Source: Muriicola sp. Z0-33 (GTDB taxonomy: Bacteria > Bacteroidota > Bacteroidia > Flavobacteriales > Flavobacteriaceae). Taken from it: a stretch of 64,000 nt of DNA. The position numbers and the translations under genes were made by a program. Position 1 is the stretch's first letter. The number at the start of each line of letters is the position of its first letter. Below the pieces are notes generated by a model. That model saw only the letters and a list, made by a program, of their open reading frames with translations, was not told the DNA's origin and made no database searches. Below, in pieces: positions 27,693 through 36,244 of this stretch. The stretch lies in assembly GCF_026126425.1 (NCBI RefSeq), contig NZ_JAFMPW010000007.1, positions 124,001 to 188,000 on the forward strand, read 5' to 3'.

Positions 27693-28937
27693 ATGGAAAA
27701 TACAACAACGATCTCTTCATCGAATGCGAAGAGACTTTTTTACGGGAGCTGTTTCGCATTAATAACTACAGCCCTTTCTTTTAGTATAAGGGCAGGCATA
27801 TTACCCCAGCTGGGGGAAGAGTTGAGTTTGTCGGCAGAGCAATTGGGCTTTATAAATTCTATGTGGTTTTTGGGTTTCCCCATATCCATGGTAATCGGGG
27901 GGCTTATCTATCATAAAGTTGGCGGGAAGGCCATTATGCAATTTGCTTTTTTCGCCCATGCAATTGGAATATTAATGACCATATATTCCGGAAGCTATAT
28001 CGGGTTACTTATCTCAACCCTACTTATTGGATTGGGTAACGGTTGTACGGAGGCTGCCTGTAATCCTATGATTGCAGATGCTTACAGTGGAAACAGGATG
28101 AGCAAGATGATGAATAGATTTCATATGTGGTTCCCTGGAGGAATTGTAATTGGTAGTCTGGTTTCAAAGTTTATGACAGACGCAGGTTTAGGCTGGGAAA
28201 CCCAGATTTGGGTGATAATGATCCCAACGCTTATTTATGCATATCTGTTCTTTGGCCAGAGCTGGCCCAAAGCTAAGGTAGACGAAGCTGCCACCTTATC
28301 AGGCAACTTCAAGGCAATGGCCTCACCACTATTTATATTTATGCTGGCGTGTATGGCGCTCACTGCAATATCGGAGTTTGGACCTCAGCAATGGGTAGGA
28401 CTCATCCTGTCTAAAAGTGGAGCGCAACCCATGTTGATCCTCGCCCTTGTTACAGGGTTGATGGCTGTAGCCAGATATTTTGGGGGAGATATGGTGAAGA
28501 AATTCGATCAGACCGGGGTGCTTCTGGGGTCTGCGGTCCTTGCTACCATCGGGGTCTATCTTTTTAGCACACAAACGGGTACAATGGCCTATGTGGCGGC
28601 AATATTCTTCGCTTTAGGGATAGCGTATTTCTGGCCAAATATGATAGGATTTGTTGCTGACAAGATACCAAAAAGCGGCGCTTTAGGAATGTCTATAATT
28701 GGAGCAATGGGAATGTTTTCGACTTCTATCTTTCAACCCATCATTGGCGGTTGGATAGATTCAGATAAAGCCGCTGCTGAAGCCGCCGGGCTTACCGGAG
28801 ACGAGTTAGAGCTGGTAGCCGGGCAAAATACATTGGAAACCATGACATCCTTTCCGGCCATTCTCATCGTTTTGTTCACGATTTTATGGTTCTGGATGAG
28901 GAAGCGAAAAGCCGCTGCGGCAACGGCAGAAGCTTAA
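27693..28937 (+). CDS. MFS transporter, sugar/polyol type
   Basis: 414 residues with about 12 hydrophobic helices and a basic C-terminal tail. It begins in the cytosol, and the first loop has G-G-L-I-Y-H-K-V-G-G-K, the usual MFS loop 2-3 position. The helix 4/5 region N-G-C-T-E-A-A-C-N-P resembles the fucose/glucose permease-like branch common in Bacteroidota. It is followed after 13 bases by a TIM-barrel isomerase, so the two form an operon for uptake and isomerisation of a sugar. Whether it carries L-fucose or the unknown substrate of the flanking operon cannot be decided. Confidence 0.88.
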   Translation: MENTTTISSSNAKRLFYGSCFALITTALSFSIRAGILPQLGEELSLSAEQLGFINSMWFLGFPISMVIGGLIYHKVGGKAIMQFAFFAHAIGILMTIYSGSYIGLLISTLLIGLGNGCTEAACNPMIADAYSGNRMSKMMNRFHMWFPGGIVIGSLVSKFMTDAGLGWETQIWVIMIPTLIYAYLFFGQSWPKAKVDEAATLSGNFKAMASPLFIFMLACMALTAISEFGPQQWVGLILSKSGAQPMLILALVTGLMAVARYFGGDMVKKFDQTGVLLGSAVLATIGVYLFSTQTGTMAYVAAIFFALGIAYFWPNMIGFVADKIPKSGALGMSIIGAMGMFSTSIFQPIIGGWIDSDKAAAEAAGLTGDELELVAGQNTLETMTSFPAILIVLFTILWFWMRKRKAAAATAEA

Positions 28938-28950
28938 TACAACAGAAAAT

Positions 28951-29793
28951 ATGAAAATAGGAATGAATATGTTGCTCTGGACCAACCATGTCACAGAGCA
29001 ACATTTTAATATTATAGATCAGCTTAAAACCACTGGTTATGACGGAGTAGAATTGTTTCTGGGGGAAGGTGATGAACAACTTTACAGTATGTTGGGCAAT
29101 CACTTAGCCCAGATGAATCTTGGTGTTAGTTGTGTAGCATCATTGGGGCCTGAAGAAAACATTGCCAGTGAAAATCAGAAATTCAGAGCCGCGGGGCTAG
29201 ATAAGCTCAAATGGTCTATTGATATGGGAGCCGCCCTTAATGCGGATGTTATTGCCGGACCATTTCATTCCAGTTTTGCATTTTTTACCAGACAACCCCC
29301 TACCACAGATGAACGGAACCGCAGCATAGAAATGTTGCGAAAAGCTGCTGAATATGCCGGGCAGGCGAATATAATGCTGGCACCGGAGGCCCTGAACAGA
29401 TTTGAGTGTTATTTGTATAATACGATGGCCGACTTGCGAACTTTGGCTGAGGCGGTGGATCACCCCAACCTGGGAGCGATGTACGATACGCACCATAGTA
29501 ATATTGAAGAAAAGAGTCAGGCCTCTGCGATCAGAACCATAAGCCCTGTACTAAAACATGTTCACATCAGTGAGAACGACAGAGGCACCCCCGGAAGCGG
29601 CCAGGTGAATTGGGAGGAGGTCTTCAGTACATTAAAAGAAATTAAATACGACGGTTGGCTGACTATTGAAGCGTTTAGTACCATAATCCCTGAATTTGCC
29701 AATGCTATAAATGTCTGGCGCGATTATTCCCCTGCGGAAGAAATCTATACCAAAGGGATAGCGTTCATTAAGGAAGGAATGGGGATTGGTTAA
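28951..29793 (+). CDS. TIM-barrel sugar epimerase/isomerase (D-tagatose 3-epimerase-like)
   Basis: 280 residues, the size of ketose 3-epimerases and hydroxypyruvate isomerase-like proteins. Metal ligands of that group can be followed: L-A-P-E-A-L-N-R (E), M-Y-D-T-H-H (D and H), H-V-H-I-S-E-N (H) and W-L-T-I-E-A-F (E). No signal peptide, so cytoplasmic. Cotranscribed with the MFS transporter. A ketose C3 epimerisation is the family expectation. It is not closely similar in sequence to the other two TIM-barrel proteins in the window. Confidence 0.85.
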   Translation: MKIGMNMLLWTNHVTEQHFNIIDQLKTTGYDGVELFLGEGDEQLYSMLGNHLAQMNLGVSCVASLGPEENIASENQKFRAAGLDKLKWSIDMGAALNADVIAGPFHSSFAFFTRQPPTTDERNRSIEMLRKAAEYAGQANIMLAPEALNRFECYLYNTMADLRTLAEAVDHPNLGAMYDTHHSNIEEKSQASAIRTISPVLKHVHISENDRGTPGSGQVNWEEVFSTLKEIKYDGWLTIEAFSTIIPEFANAINVWRDYSPAEEIYTKGIAFIKEGMGIG

Positions 29794-29810
29794 TAAACAT
29801 TGATCAATAA

Positions 29811-29824
29811 ACAGTAAACAGTAA
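29811..29824 (+). repeat. Two heptads ACAGTAA
   Basis: Two copies of ACAGTAA just after the epimerase stop, separated by about 70 bases of unrelated sequence from the long heptad tract and clearly of the same family. Confidence 0.8.
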
Positions 29825-29896
29825 ATACGAGATCTTTTTTGATTATCCTGTGGATGATTGAAAAAGGCTGCGAGATGATGCGGCTGGATAAAATAA

Positions 29897-30064
29897 GCAG
29901 TAAGCAGTAAGCAGTAAATAGTAAACAGTAAGCAGTATATAGTAAGCAGTAGGCAGTGAGCAGTATATAGTAAACAGTAAACAGTAAGCAGTCGACAGTA
30001 AACAGTAAACAGTGAGCAGTATATAGTAAGCAGTAGGCAGGAGGCAATGAGCAGTAAGGAGTAA
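29897..30064 (+). repeat. Tract of 24 in-register heptad repeats, consensus RCAGTAA
   Basis: 168 bases divide into exactly 24 units of 7 with no phase break. Units include GCAGTAA, ACAGTAA, ATAGTAA, GCAGTAT, GCAGTAG and GCAGTGA, so units have drifted while length has been kept. A partial unit follows. Within the 371-base gap 29794-30164 I see only this tract, two stray units before it and the hairpin element after it; no gene. Confidence 0.92.
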
Positions 30065-30093
30065 GCAAGCCAGAATAAACGTCGAATGGACTA

Positions 30094-30130
30094 CGTCATT
30101 GCGAGCTGTGATAGCAGCGAAGCAATCTCG
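30094..30130. repeat. REP-like hairpin element
   Basis: The segment has nested inverted repeats: outer ATTGC/GCAAT and inner GCTG/CAGC around a TGATAG loop, within the recognisable frame GTCATTGCGAG...GAAGCAATCTC. Elements with these ends recur in intergenic DNA of many bacteria. It lies 35 bases before the ThuA gene. Confidence 0.6.
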
Positions 30131-30164
30131 TAATCTGCGTTAAAACTTAATTAAAGATTATCCC

Positions 30165-31277
30165 ATGAAAAATCTTATTTACATTGTAGTATGCATTCTC
30201 CTTATCAGTTGCAAGCAAGACAAAAAACAGGAGCAGCAAGACGCAGCTTCAACACCAGAAGTGGCCCAATGGCTTACTTATGAAGGTTCCGAAGAAAACG
30301 GGCAGCATATTGTATTAATATCAGGTGACGAAGAATACCGCTCAGAAGAGGCACTTCCGCAATTGGCAAAAATACTATCTCAGCATCACGGTTTTAAGTG
30401 TACGGTTTTATTTGCGCAGCATCCGGACAAACCGGGTATTGTAAATGCTAATTACGTGGAGAATATAGCTGGTTTAGAGGTATTGGAGCAGGCCGATATG
30501 ATGTTTATTTTTACCCGGTTCCGGGCTTTGCCAGACGATCAGATGGCGCATATAGATAATTATTTGATGAGTGGGAAACCGGTAGTGGGAATCAGAACCT
30601 CCACACACGCTTTTAATTTTTCGGAAACTTCTACTTCAAAATACACTCATTACAGCAATGGATATGCAGGTGAGAAAACCGAATGGACCGACGGATTTGG
30701 CCGTTTAGTGCTGGGGGAGAAATGGATTTCCCATCACGGACATCACAAGCACCAAAGTACCAGGGGGGTTATTGCTCCTGGAAATGAGCAGCACGAAATA
30801 ACCAACGGGCTTGCTGCGGGGGACATTTGGGGATCCACAGATGTTTACGGGGTGCGTTTACCCTTGCCGGGAGATAGCGAGCCAATTATATTAGGACAGG
30901 TAGTTAACAGGGCAGGGGAGTATGATGAAGAAGACATATGGTATGGCATGCAACCCACAGATAGTGAGGTAGCGATGGTGAACAACCAGGGCGTAGATGT
31001 AAGCGCCCCTCTGATGCCAATTGCCTGGACTAAAAGTTATCAGTTACCTGGCGGAAGCCCGGGGCGTGCGTTTGCAAGTACAATAGGGTCTTCTAGTGAT
31101 CTGCTGACAGAAGGGGTGCGCAGATTACTAATTAATGGTGCATACTGGGCCATGGAGTTACCAGTGCCCCCTAAGGCCAATGTGGATCTGGTAGGAGATT
31201 ACAATCCTACCCAATACGAATTCAGGGATGATGCCTATTGGGAGGAGCGGCAAATGAAGATTGCTGATTTGGAGTGA
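30165..31277 (+). CDS. ThuA-domain lipoprotein
   Basis: 370 residues. Signal peptide with lipobox L-L-I-S-C16, then a ThuA/type-I glutamine amidotransferase-like fold: I-V-L-I-S-G-D-E-E-Y-R-S-E near residue 50, M-F-I-F-T-R-F-R-A-L-P, and G-I-R-T-S-T-H-A-F at the nucleophile-elbow position, where a Thr/Ser replaces the cysteine of amidotransferases. ThuA proteins accompany Gfo/Idh/MocA dehydrogenases and TIM-barrel isomerases in sugar catabolic loci, including 3-keto-sugar pathways, and that setting is matched here. Biochemical function of the family is not firmly established. Single gene after the repeat region. Confidence 0.85.
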   Translation: MKNLIYIVVCILLISCKQDKKQEQQDAASTPEVAQWLTYEGSEENGQHIVLISGDEEYRSEEALPQLAKILSQHHGFKCTVLFAQHPDKPGIVNANYVENIAGLEVLEQADMMFIFTRFRALPDDQMAHIDNYLMSGKPVVGIRTSTHAFNFSETSTSKYTHYSNGYAGEKTEWTDGFGRLVLGEKWISHHGHHKHQSTRGVIAPGNEQHEITNGLAAGDIWGSTDVYGVRLPLPGDSEPIILGQVVNRAGEYDEEDIWYGMQPTDSEVAMVNNQGVDVSAPLMPIAWTKSYQLPGGSPGRAFASTIGSSSDLLTEGVRRLLINGAYWAMELPVPPKANVDLVGDYNPTQYEFRDDAYWEERQMKIADLE

Positions 31278-31388
31278 TATGTGCTTTGCTGAGAAGATCA
31301 GACTTTTTTACTGCAATTGTTCTTATGGCAAAAAGGGCCTAATGAATAATATCAAAGACCCCTTTACCAAAATCATAGATTATCATGA

Positions 31389-32765
31389 TCAATCTGACTG
31401 ATTATAACATGAGTAGACATGATCTGTATCAAATTGTCTTTCTCTAATCCAATCTCTGAGTCTGTAGAAGTTAGGACCATAAATATTTGACCCACTTGCC
31501 AATGCCCTATGGAAAGCTGATATAGAGCGATGAATGTTAAAATCTATTTCTTTCAAGGCCTCTCTGTAAAGCTCATCGTTTTCCCGATATCTTTGCTGCC
31601 CTTGAAGCAAGACTACAATTTGTCTTAGAGGGTAAAATTCATACTCGGGAGGAGGTATACCACGGGCTAATCTCCTGCCTTTTTCAATTTCACTCATATC
31701 TATAAACAATGCAACACCCAATTTGTCGGCTGTCATCTGATTCCAGGCTCTTTCCGGACCAAGGCGTTCAAATAAATCGAGCATGCAATTAATCCTGATT
31801 CGTGGATTTTCCTGGGATATTCCTGCAGCTACTCTTCGAGCATGTTCAATAGTTGTTCTAATTTGTTCCGGCCTGTTTATTTCTCCTTCAACAATATCAT
31901 CCCTAAAAGTATGTACTTCTCTTGTTCTGAATCTAATTAGAGCTACCCACCTCCTTTCATCGCGCATCATATAGCCTGTAAGGCAAATGTTTTGTCCTTC
32001 TCTTACCCCTGCGTCCATATAACCTCTATGGATACTTCGTAGATCCTGTCTTCGGTCTATCACTCTTTCTGCATGCTCTGGATTTGAGCGATGAACCATA
32101 CCATGCCTTATTTCTTCAGAATTCATAACAACAGACCTGCGAAAAACTTCATAATTTCGAACATAAGGGATGCAAACATCTAAACTATCTATTGAAGTTG
32201 GCCGCTCTAACTGATCCCACCAACCTGTGATGCTACTAGATCCACTTAACAAACGAAGAAACCCCCTTTTAGCCGTCTCTATACCTTCTTCATTCATTTG
32301 GGAAGCACCCAAATGCACTACTCTAGAATAACCTGTGCCCTCATCCTGAGTGGCACATGCGAAAAAATGTCTGTTTCGAACACAGTTGGTCCATGTATCA
32401 CCAATGTCTTCGCGCAGATCATTGGTGTCGTCATATAGTATCACTGCAATATGTTGTTGGGTATGGGATAAAATACGTGCAACATTTGCCCTAAATTGAT
32501 CATTCTCTCCGCCACCAAAATAGATAGCCTGCAATAATTGTTTCCCAATCTCCATATTGGGATTGCCGCCAAAAAGAGGCCCCTCGTTGTTTATGGCTAC
32601 GGGGTGAGCTCTGGTATCAGTATTTGGCTGGCCAACATAATATGCTCTGAGCCTATTACTTATTACCTGGACAGATCTACCATCCTGAGAATAAAGATTT
32701 CCACAAACACTGCTAATAAAGAAGCAAAGCAAAATGATTTTGAACTGATTGATTATATTTTTCAT
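31389..32765 (-). CDS. Exported protein of unknown family, LFGGNP/WTNC paralogue 1
   Basis: 458 residues with a Sec signal peptide (cleavage likely after L-Y-S-Q, residue 27). I do not recognise the family. Residues about 35-175 align by eye with the next gene's product: L-F-G-G-N-P (64-69), an E/Q-L-x2-x-I-Y segment, W-T-N-C (125-128), a second cysteine at 137, H-x-G-x-S-Q (151-156) and a F-L-R-L-L helix. The two cysteines could form a disulfide. The C-terminal 280 residues are helical, rich in Arg and unlike the paralogue. Last gene of a nine-gene minus-strand operon; 11 bases after its paralogue. Confidence 0.75.
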   Translation of the reverse strand: MKNIINQFKIILLCFFISSVCGNLYSQDGRSVQVISNRLRAYYVGQPNTDTRAHPVAINNEGPLFGGNPNMEIGKQLLQAIYFGGGENDQFRANVARILSHTQQHIAVILYDDTNDLREDIGDTWTNCVRNRHFFACATQDEGTGYSRVVHLGASQMNEEGIETAKRGFLRLLSGSSSITGWWDQLERPTSIDSLDVCIPYVRNYEVFRRSVVMNSEEIRHGMVHRSNPEHAERVIDRRQDLRSIHRGYMDAGVREGQNICLTGYMMRDERRWVALIRFRTREVHTFRDDIVEGEINRPEQIRTTIEHARRVAAGISQENPRIRINCMLDLFERLGPERAWNQMTADKLGVALFIDMSEIEKGRRLARGIPPPEYEFYPLRQIVVLLQGQQRYRENDELYREALKEIDFNIHRSISAFHRALASGSNIYGPNFYRLRDWIRERQFDTDHVYSCYNQSD

Positions 32766-32776
32766 GATATTTCCTT

Positions 32777-34210
32777 TTAAAGGTTATTTGGTAAAAAAGA
32801 AGAAACAATGATTGCCTCGGCCAATGAAAGTCTGGTTCTCTGCCTACTAAGACTTGTGGGCATAATGCGGTCATTGGTGACTATGGCATTTAAGTTTATT
32901 TCATTGTTCCGAGCAATGGTTGTAAAATCTGTGCCTGCTCGCATTTCGGCTCTGATGAAACGTCTTACAGCATGGAGAATATCAACAGATCTACTTCCAA
33001 AAGCTGCCTGGATCCAGGCCCTGTTAGCAGAACTGCTCAGGTTTTCTACCAAGGCATTACGCTGTTCCTCAGTGAAACCATGCCTATCAGCAAATGCCCT
33101 GTTAAACCTGTTAATAAAAGATTGCCTGCGCCCGGCTACCTCAACTATAAAGGAAGTCAACATATGCTTTTCCTTTACGTAGGCTGGGTGGCATTCTCTT
33201 CTAAAATGCCCCGGGATTCCGGAATTGCCTTCCACGGGAAGTATTTCACTTCTTATTGATGACGGGAAGTCGCTTCTTCGGTCGTACAACCAATCCAGAC
33301 CAGACTCACCTCTGGTGTGTGCATCTCTTCCCGCAGTCACTACCCTTCTTTCACCTCTTGCCAAGGGGAGCCTTACTCCAGATTCCCTACTGGCTATGGC
33401 CAATACAAGCGGCAGGTCTATTTCATCTCTTGAGCGCTGTGTGTCACCGGTTTCATTTTCAAACAGATCCAAGGTTGTTCTAATATGCTCCTGAATGGCA
33501 GGGTCTTGCAAAGCTTGTTGCAATTCTCGCATTCTGCTTAGACTAATGTTGAAGGGCACGGTTCTACCTCTTCTTTCCACTCTAAATCCTCTTTCAGGTA
33601 CGTTTGCTATTTGCCTTGCCCTGCTTACCGTTTCATCCGAAATGGCGGCAAAAGGGCGTGATCTTTGAGCTCCCTCTTCGGCATCATTTAAGAGTTGAAG
33701 GAAATGGCTCTTAGCTTCCAAAAGCCCCTCTTGAGACAACTGCTCTGAACCATAGTGAATAATTCCTGCGTATTCATCATCAGCCTCTACAGTTACACAA
33801 GAGGTAAATTGTCCGTTTTCAATGCAATTGGTCCAATTTGCAGCAGCAGCAGCTTCATCAACTGGTCCTCTTTCAAAATAAAGAAACAAAGCCATTGGAT
33901 GTGGATACCTGCCTAAGGCCTGTACCACGCTTTCCTGAAAACTGGCGTCTTCTACCGGTGTATATATTTCATGTATTAACTCTTGAGCTACTGCCATTTG
34001 AGGATTTCCGCCAAACAGTCTTTGCCCGGAGCTGATTTCATCATGGCTTAATAATCTGTATTGATCTGTCGAAGGATCTTCTACATAGTATACCATTAAA
34101 TGATCTCTGAGAAAGGTATCCTGGTTAGAATCCTGACCTGATACCAAAATGCTCAAAAAGCATGTTGCCAGTAAGATTATTTGATTTCTATATCTGCTAT
34201 ACGTTTTCAT
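32777..34210 (-). CDS. Exported protein of unknown family, LFGGNP/WTNC paralogue 2, with lysozyme-like E-S motif
   Basis: 477 residues from ATG at 34210, which gives a normal signal peptide ending near V-S-G-Q (26) and a 10-base gap to the gene before; a farther ATG at 34237 would overlap that gene. N-terminal domain shares L-F-G-G-N-P (65-70), W-T-N-C (126-129), a second Cys (138) and H-Y-G-S-E-Q with the neighbouring paralogue. The C-terminal part starts with L-P-L-V-L-A-I-A-S-R-E276-S-G, which resembles the catalytic Glu-Ser helix of lytic transglycosylases and goose-type lysozymes. If real, this protein could cut peptidoglycan; if not, the motif is a coincidence of a helix. Confidence 0.75.
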   Translation of the reverse strand: MKTYSRYRNQIILLATCFLSILVSGQDSNQDTFLRDHLMVYYVEDPSTDQYRLLSHDEISSGQRLFGGNPQMAVAQELIHEIYTPVEDASFQESVVQALGRYPHPMALFLYFERGPVDEAAAAANWTNCIENGQFTSCVTVEADDEYAGIIHYGSEQLSQEGLLEAKSHFLQLLNDAEEGAQRSRPFAAISDETVSRARQIANVPERGFRVERRGRTVPFNISLSRMRELQQALQDPAIQEHIRTTLDLFENETGDTQRSRDEIDLPLVLAIASRESGVRLPLARGERRVVTAGRDAHTRGESGLDWLYDRRSDFPSSIRSEILPVEGNSGIPGHFRRECHPAYVKEKHMLTSFIVEVAGRRQSFINRFNRAFADRHGFTEEQRNALVENLSSSANRAWIQAAFGSRSVDILHAVRRFIRAEMRAGTDFTTIARNNEINLNAIVTNDRIMPTSLSRQRTRLSLAEAIIVSSFLPNNL

Positions 34211-34220
34211 TTTGAATAAT

Positions 34221-36236
34221 TTAGAATTGACCAACATTGCTGAGGTATATGGTTTCGTCCGAAGCCGACTTTTTCTCTTCCAAAAGTGGTTCTTTACCTT
34301 TCATAAACCACTTAACTTCATATTTGTAATCCAACTCGTCTCCGAGCTGCACTATGGAAACTCTCTTGGAAATGTCCTCTTTAGAGAAGTCTATTCTTAC
34401 TCTCTCAATCTTTTCCTTTTCACCTTGATTGTAGTATATTTTTACTTCTGCAAAACGCACATCATTCTCGTCTACTACACTATCATCCGTTTCAATATAT
34501 ATGTCCTTCTTCTGAAATGGCGGTGAAAGTGAAATTGATCCGGCTTCTCTTTTGGTCCAGGGAGTGCTTACCTCATGGCCTCCAAAGAAACTCCAGGTAG
34601 CTTTGAAATCATATTCCAGCCATTTGCTCCTATTTTTGTCTCCTTTCCAACCATAGGGATCAAATTTGAAGTTGTTTCCATTGTCAAAATTCTTGCGATC
34701 AATTCGGATTTCGCGCTGGGTAATATCCCCGTTTTCATGTTTTTTCTTTAGCAATACACTAACGAAATTGATGTATTCACCAAAATCTGTGGTATTAGAG
34801 CCATCAATAAAGGCAAGGATCTCGCGCTGCTTGTAGAGTGGATCATCCAGATTTATCATTCTGAAGCAATCATTACATTTAATACTGCCAATACCTTCAT
34901 CAAAATTGATTACCTGATTTCTTAAAAGTGATTTTTCAAGACTCAAATTAAAAGTTCCCGACTTTTTGATTTTTTTGAAGCTATAGGAGGCTGCGATTGC
35001 AATTGTCGGTGCCTGAGGTTCAGCTTCATTTCCACTTTCTGTGACTTCATATGGAGGTACGGTAGAAGGTTCATCTTGTGGGTTGGCCCTCCTGACTGCC
35101 TCTCCGGCTCTGGGTTCTATATCATTATTTTCAGCATCGGATTCCTCTTCCTCACTATCAGAGGATGCTTCGGATTCAGAATTAGTATTTTCTGATGTAT
35201 TGCTTTCCGTATTTGCAGTTCTACTTCTTTCCCTTTCGGCATCCCTTCTTCTTCTCGCTTCTTCCGCATCACTTCTACTTCGCTCTCTCTGGTAATCCTG
35301 ACGTTGAGTGTTAAGTAGCGATGTGGCCCGGTCTAACATGCTTGGCCTGCTGTTATGCCCTGTAGATAAAGAGGATAAAGAAGGGGTGCTCGAATTTTCC
35401 TGAGATTCGAACATTTCCGTACGAATTATCTCCATTACAGTTGTTCTGATTTCATCAAAATCTTCATCTTCGCCAATCTCAGTAATTTTGATGGTGTTGT
35501 TGTTGATCATTTCACTTACTGCAACATCAACTTCTGCCGCAAGCACAGGAGTTGCCACACCTGCCTGAAAATTCTGATGCTCATAAATTTTCTCCCATTG
35601 AAAATTTATTTTTGCTGAGATTGGAGAATTATACCCTTCAATTTCCATATTGAATTTAAAAACAACATTAGGGGTATTGGTTTTAAAAGATTCCCATAAA
35701 ATTTTTGAACCCTTTTTAGTTAGCTGTATAGAAACTGAAGCTTTTTGGCCATCCAGAACAGGTGCCGGCCCCAAACCCAATACCTGCTGAGAGAATTCTT
35801 CATTCTCGGCATTAAAAGCGGATACCAATGCAACTGTACCTCCCCGGTACATTACTGGGCCTTTGATTTTCCCCCTTGGATTTACACGTCTTAATTCCTG
35901 TTCGGCATTCTGACGTTGTTCTTCGGTTACCCTTAATTCTACCAGGGCAGTAACAATCCCACCACCTGCACCTTCGGTATCTTTATAGGAGTCTTCGTTA
36001 TCATCCGTACTTTCATTTTCTACCCATCTTAGAAAGGAGAATTCTGGTTTTCCATTTTCGTCTTTCGCCAAACGAACTTGATCCGAGAGGTAATAATATT
36101 CATTCTCGTCGTAGATACTTGGAAAGACGGTTAAATCTCCGGCTTTTACCAGTTTATCTAGTACAATGGCCTGGCTGTGTACCTTCAGAAAAGCACAAAG
36201 GCATAGTAATACGCTAATTGCTATAATATTTTTCAT
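34221..36236 (-). CDS. Large exported protein, paralogous family member A, with charged linker
   Basis: 671 residues. Signal peptide ends at V-H-S-Q (22). It shares with the next four genes Y-Y-Y-L (47-50), K-P-E-F-S-F (63-68), G-G-G (91-93), K-G-P-V (125-128), G-P-A-P-V-L-D-G (156-163), and a C-terminal beta-rich half with conserved W-L-E-Y and K-Y-E-V-K-W-like strands. Residues about 276-410 form a low-complexity insert, first Arg/Glu rich, then Ser/Glu/Asn rich and acidic, absent from the paralogues. A cysteine pair C-x2-C sits after the insert. No catalytic motif recognised; a structural or binding role outside the cytoplasm is a guess. Eight bases separate it from member B. Confidence 0.78.
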   Translation of the reverse strand: MKNIIAISVLLCLCAFLKVHSQAIVLDKLVKAGDLTVFPSIYDENEYYYLSDQVRLAKDENGKPEFSFLRWVENESTDDNEDSYKDTEGAGGGIVTALVELRVTEEQRQNAEQELRRVNPRGKIKGPVMYRGGTVALVSAFNAENEEFSQQVLGLGPAPVLDGQKASVSIQLTKKGSKILWESFKTNTPNVVFKFNMEIEGYNSPISAKINFQWEKIYEHQNFQAGVATPVLAAEVDVAVSEMINNNTIKITEIGEDEDFDEIRTTVMEIIRTEMFESQENSSTPSLSSLSTGHNSRPSMLDRATSLLNTQRQDYQRERSRSDAEEARRRRDAERERSRTANTESNTSENTNSESEASSDSEEEESDAENNDIEPRAGEAVRRANPQDEPSTVPPYEVTESGNEAEPQAPTIAIAASYSFKKIKKSGTFNLSLEKSLLRNQVINFDEGIGSIKCNDCFRMINLDDPLYKQREILAFIDGSNTTDFGEYINFVSVLLKKKHENGDITQREIRIDRKNFDNGNNFKFDPYGWKGDKNRSKWLEYDFKATWSFFGGHEVSTPWTKREAGSISLSPPFQKKDIYIETDDSVVDENDVRFAEVKIYYNQGEKEKIERVRIDFSKEDISKRVSIVQLGDELDYKYEVKWFMKGKEPLLEEKKSASDETIYLSNVGQF

Positions 36237-36244
36237 CGCTTTAA

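Noticed and set aside
29897-30064. CRISPR array
   Set aside because: Units are 7 bases in continuous tandem with no unique spacers, and there are no cas genes in the window.
26351-30130. Insertion sequence or composite transposon
   Set aside because: No transposase or integrase frame and no target-site duplication is visible; only the repeats suggest mobility, so it is kept as a finding, not called as a mobile element.
31278-31388. AAAGGG...CCCTTT as terminator between convergent genes
   Set aside because: The loop would be about 20 bases and no T-tract follows on either strand, so the evidence is too weak.
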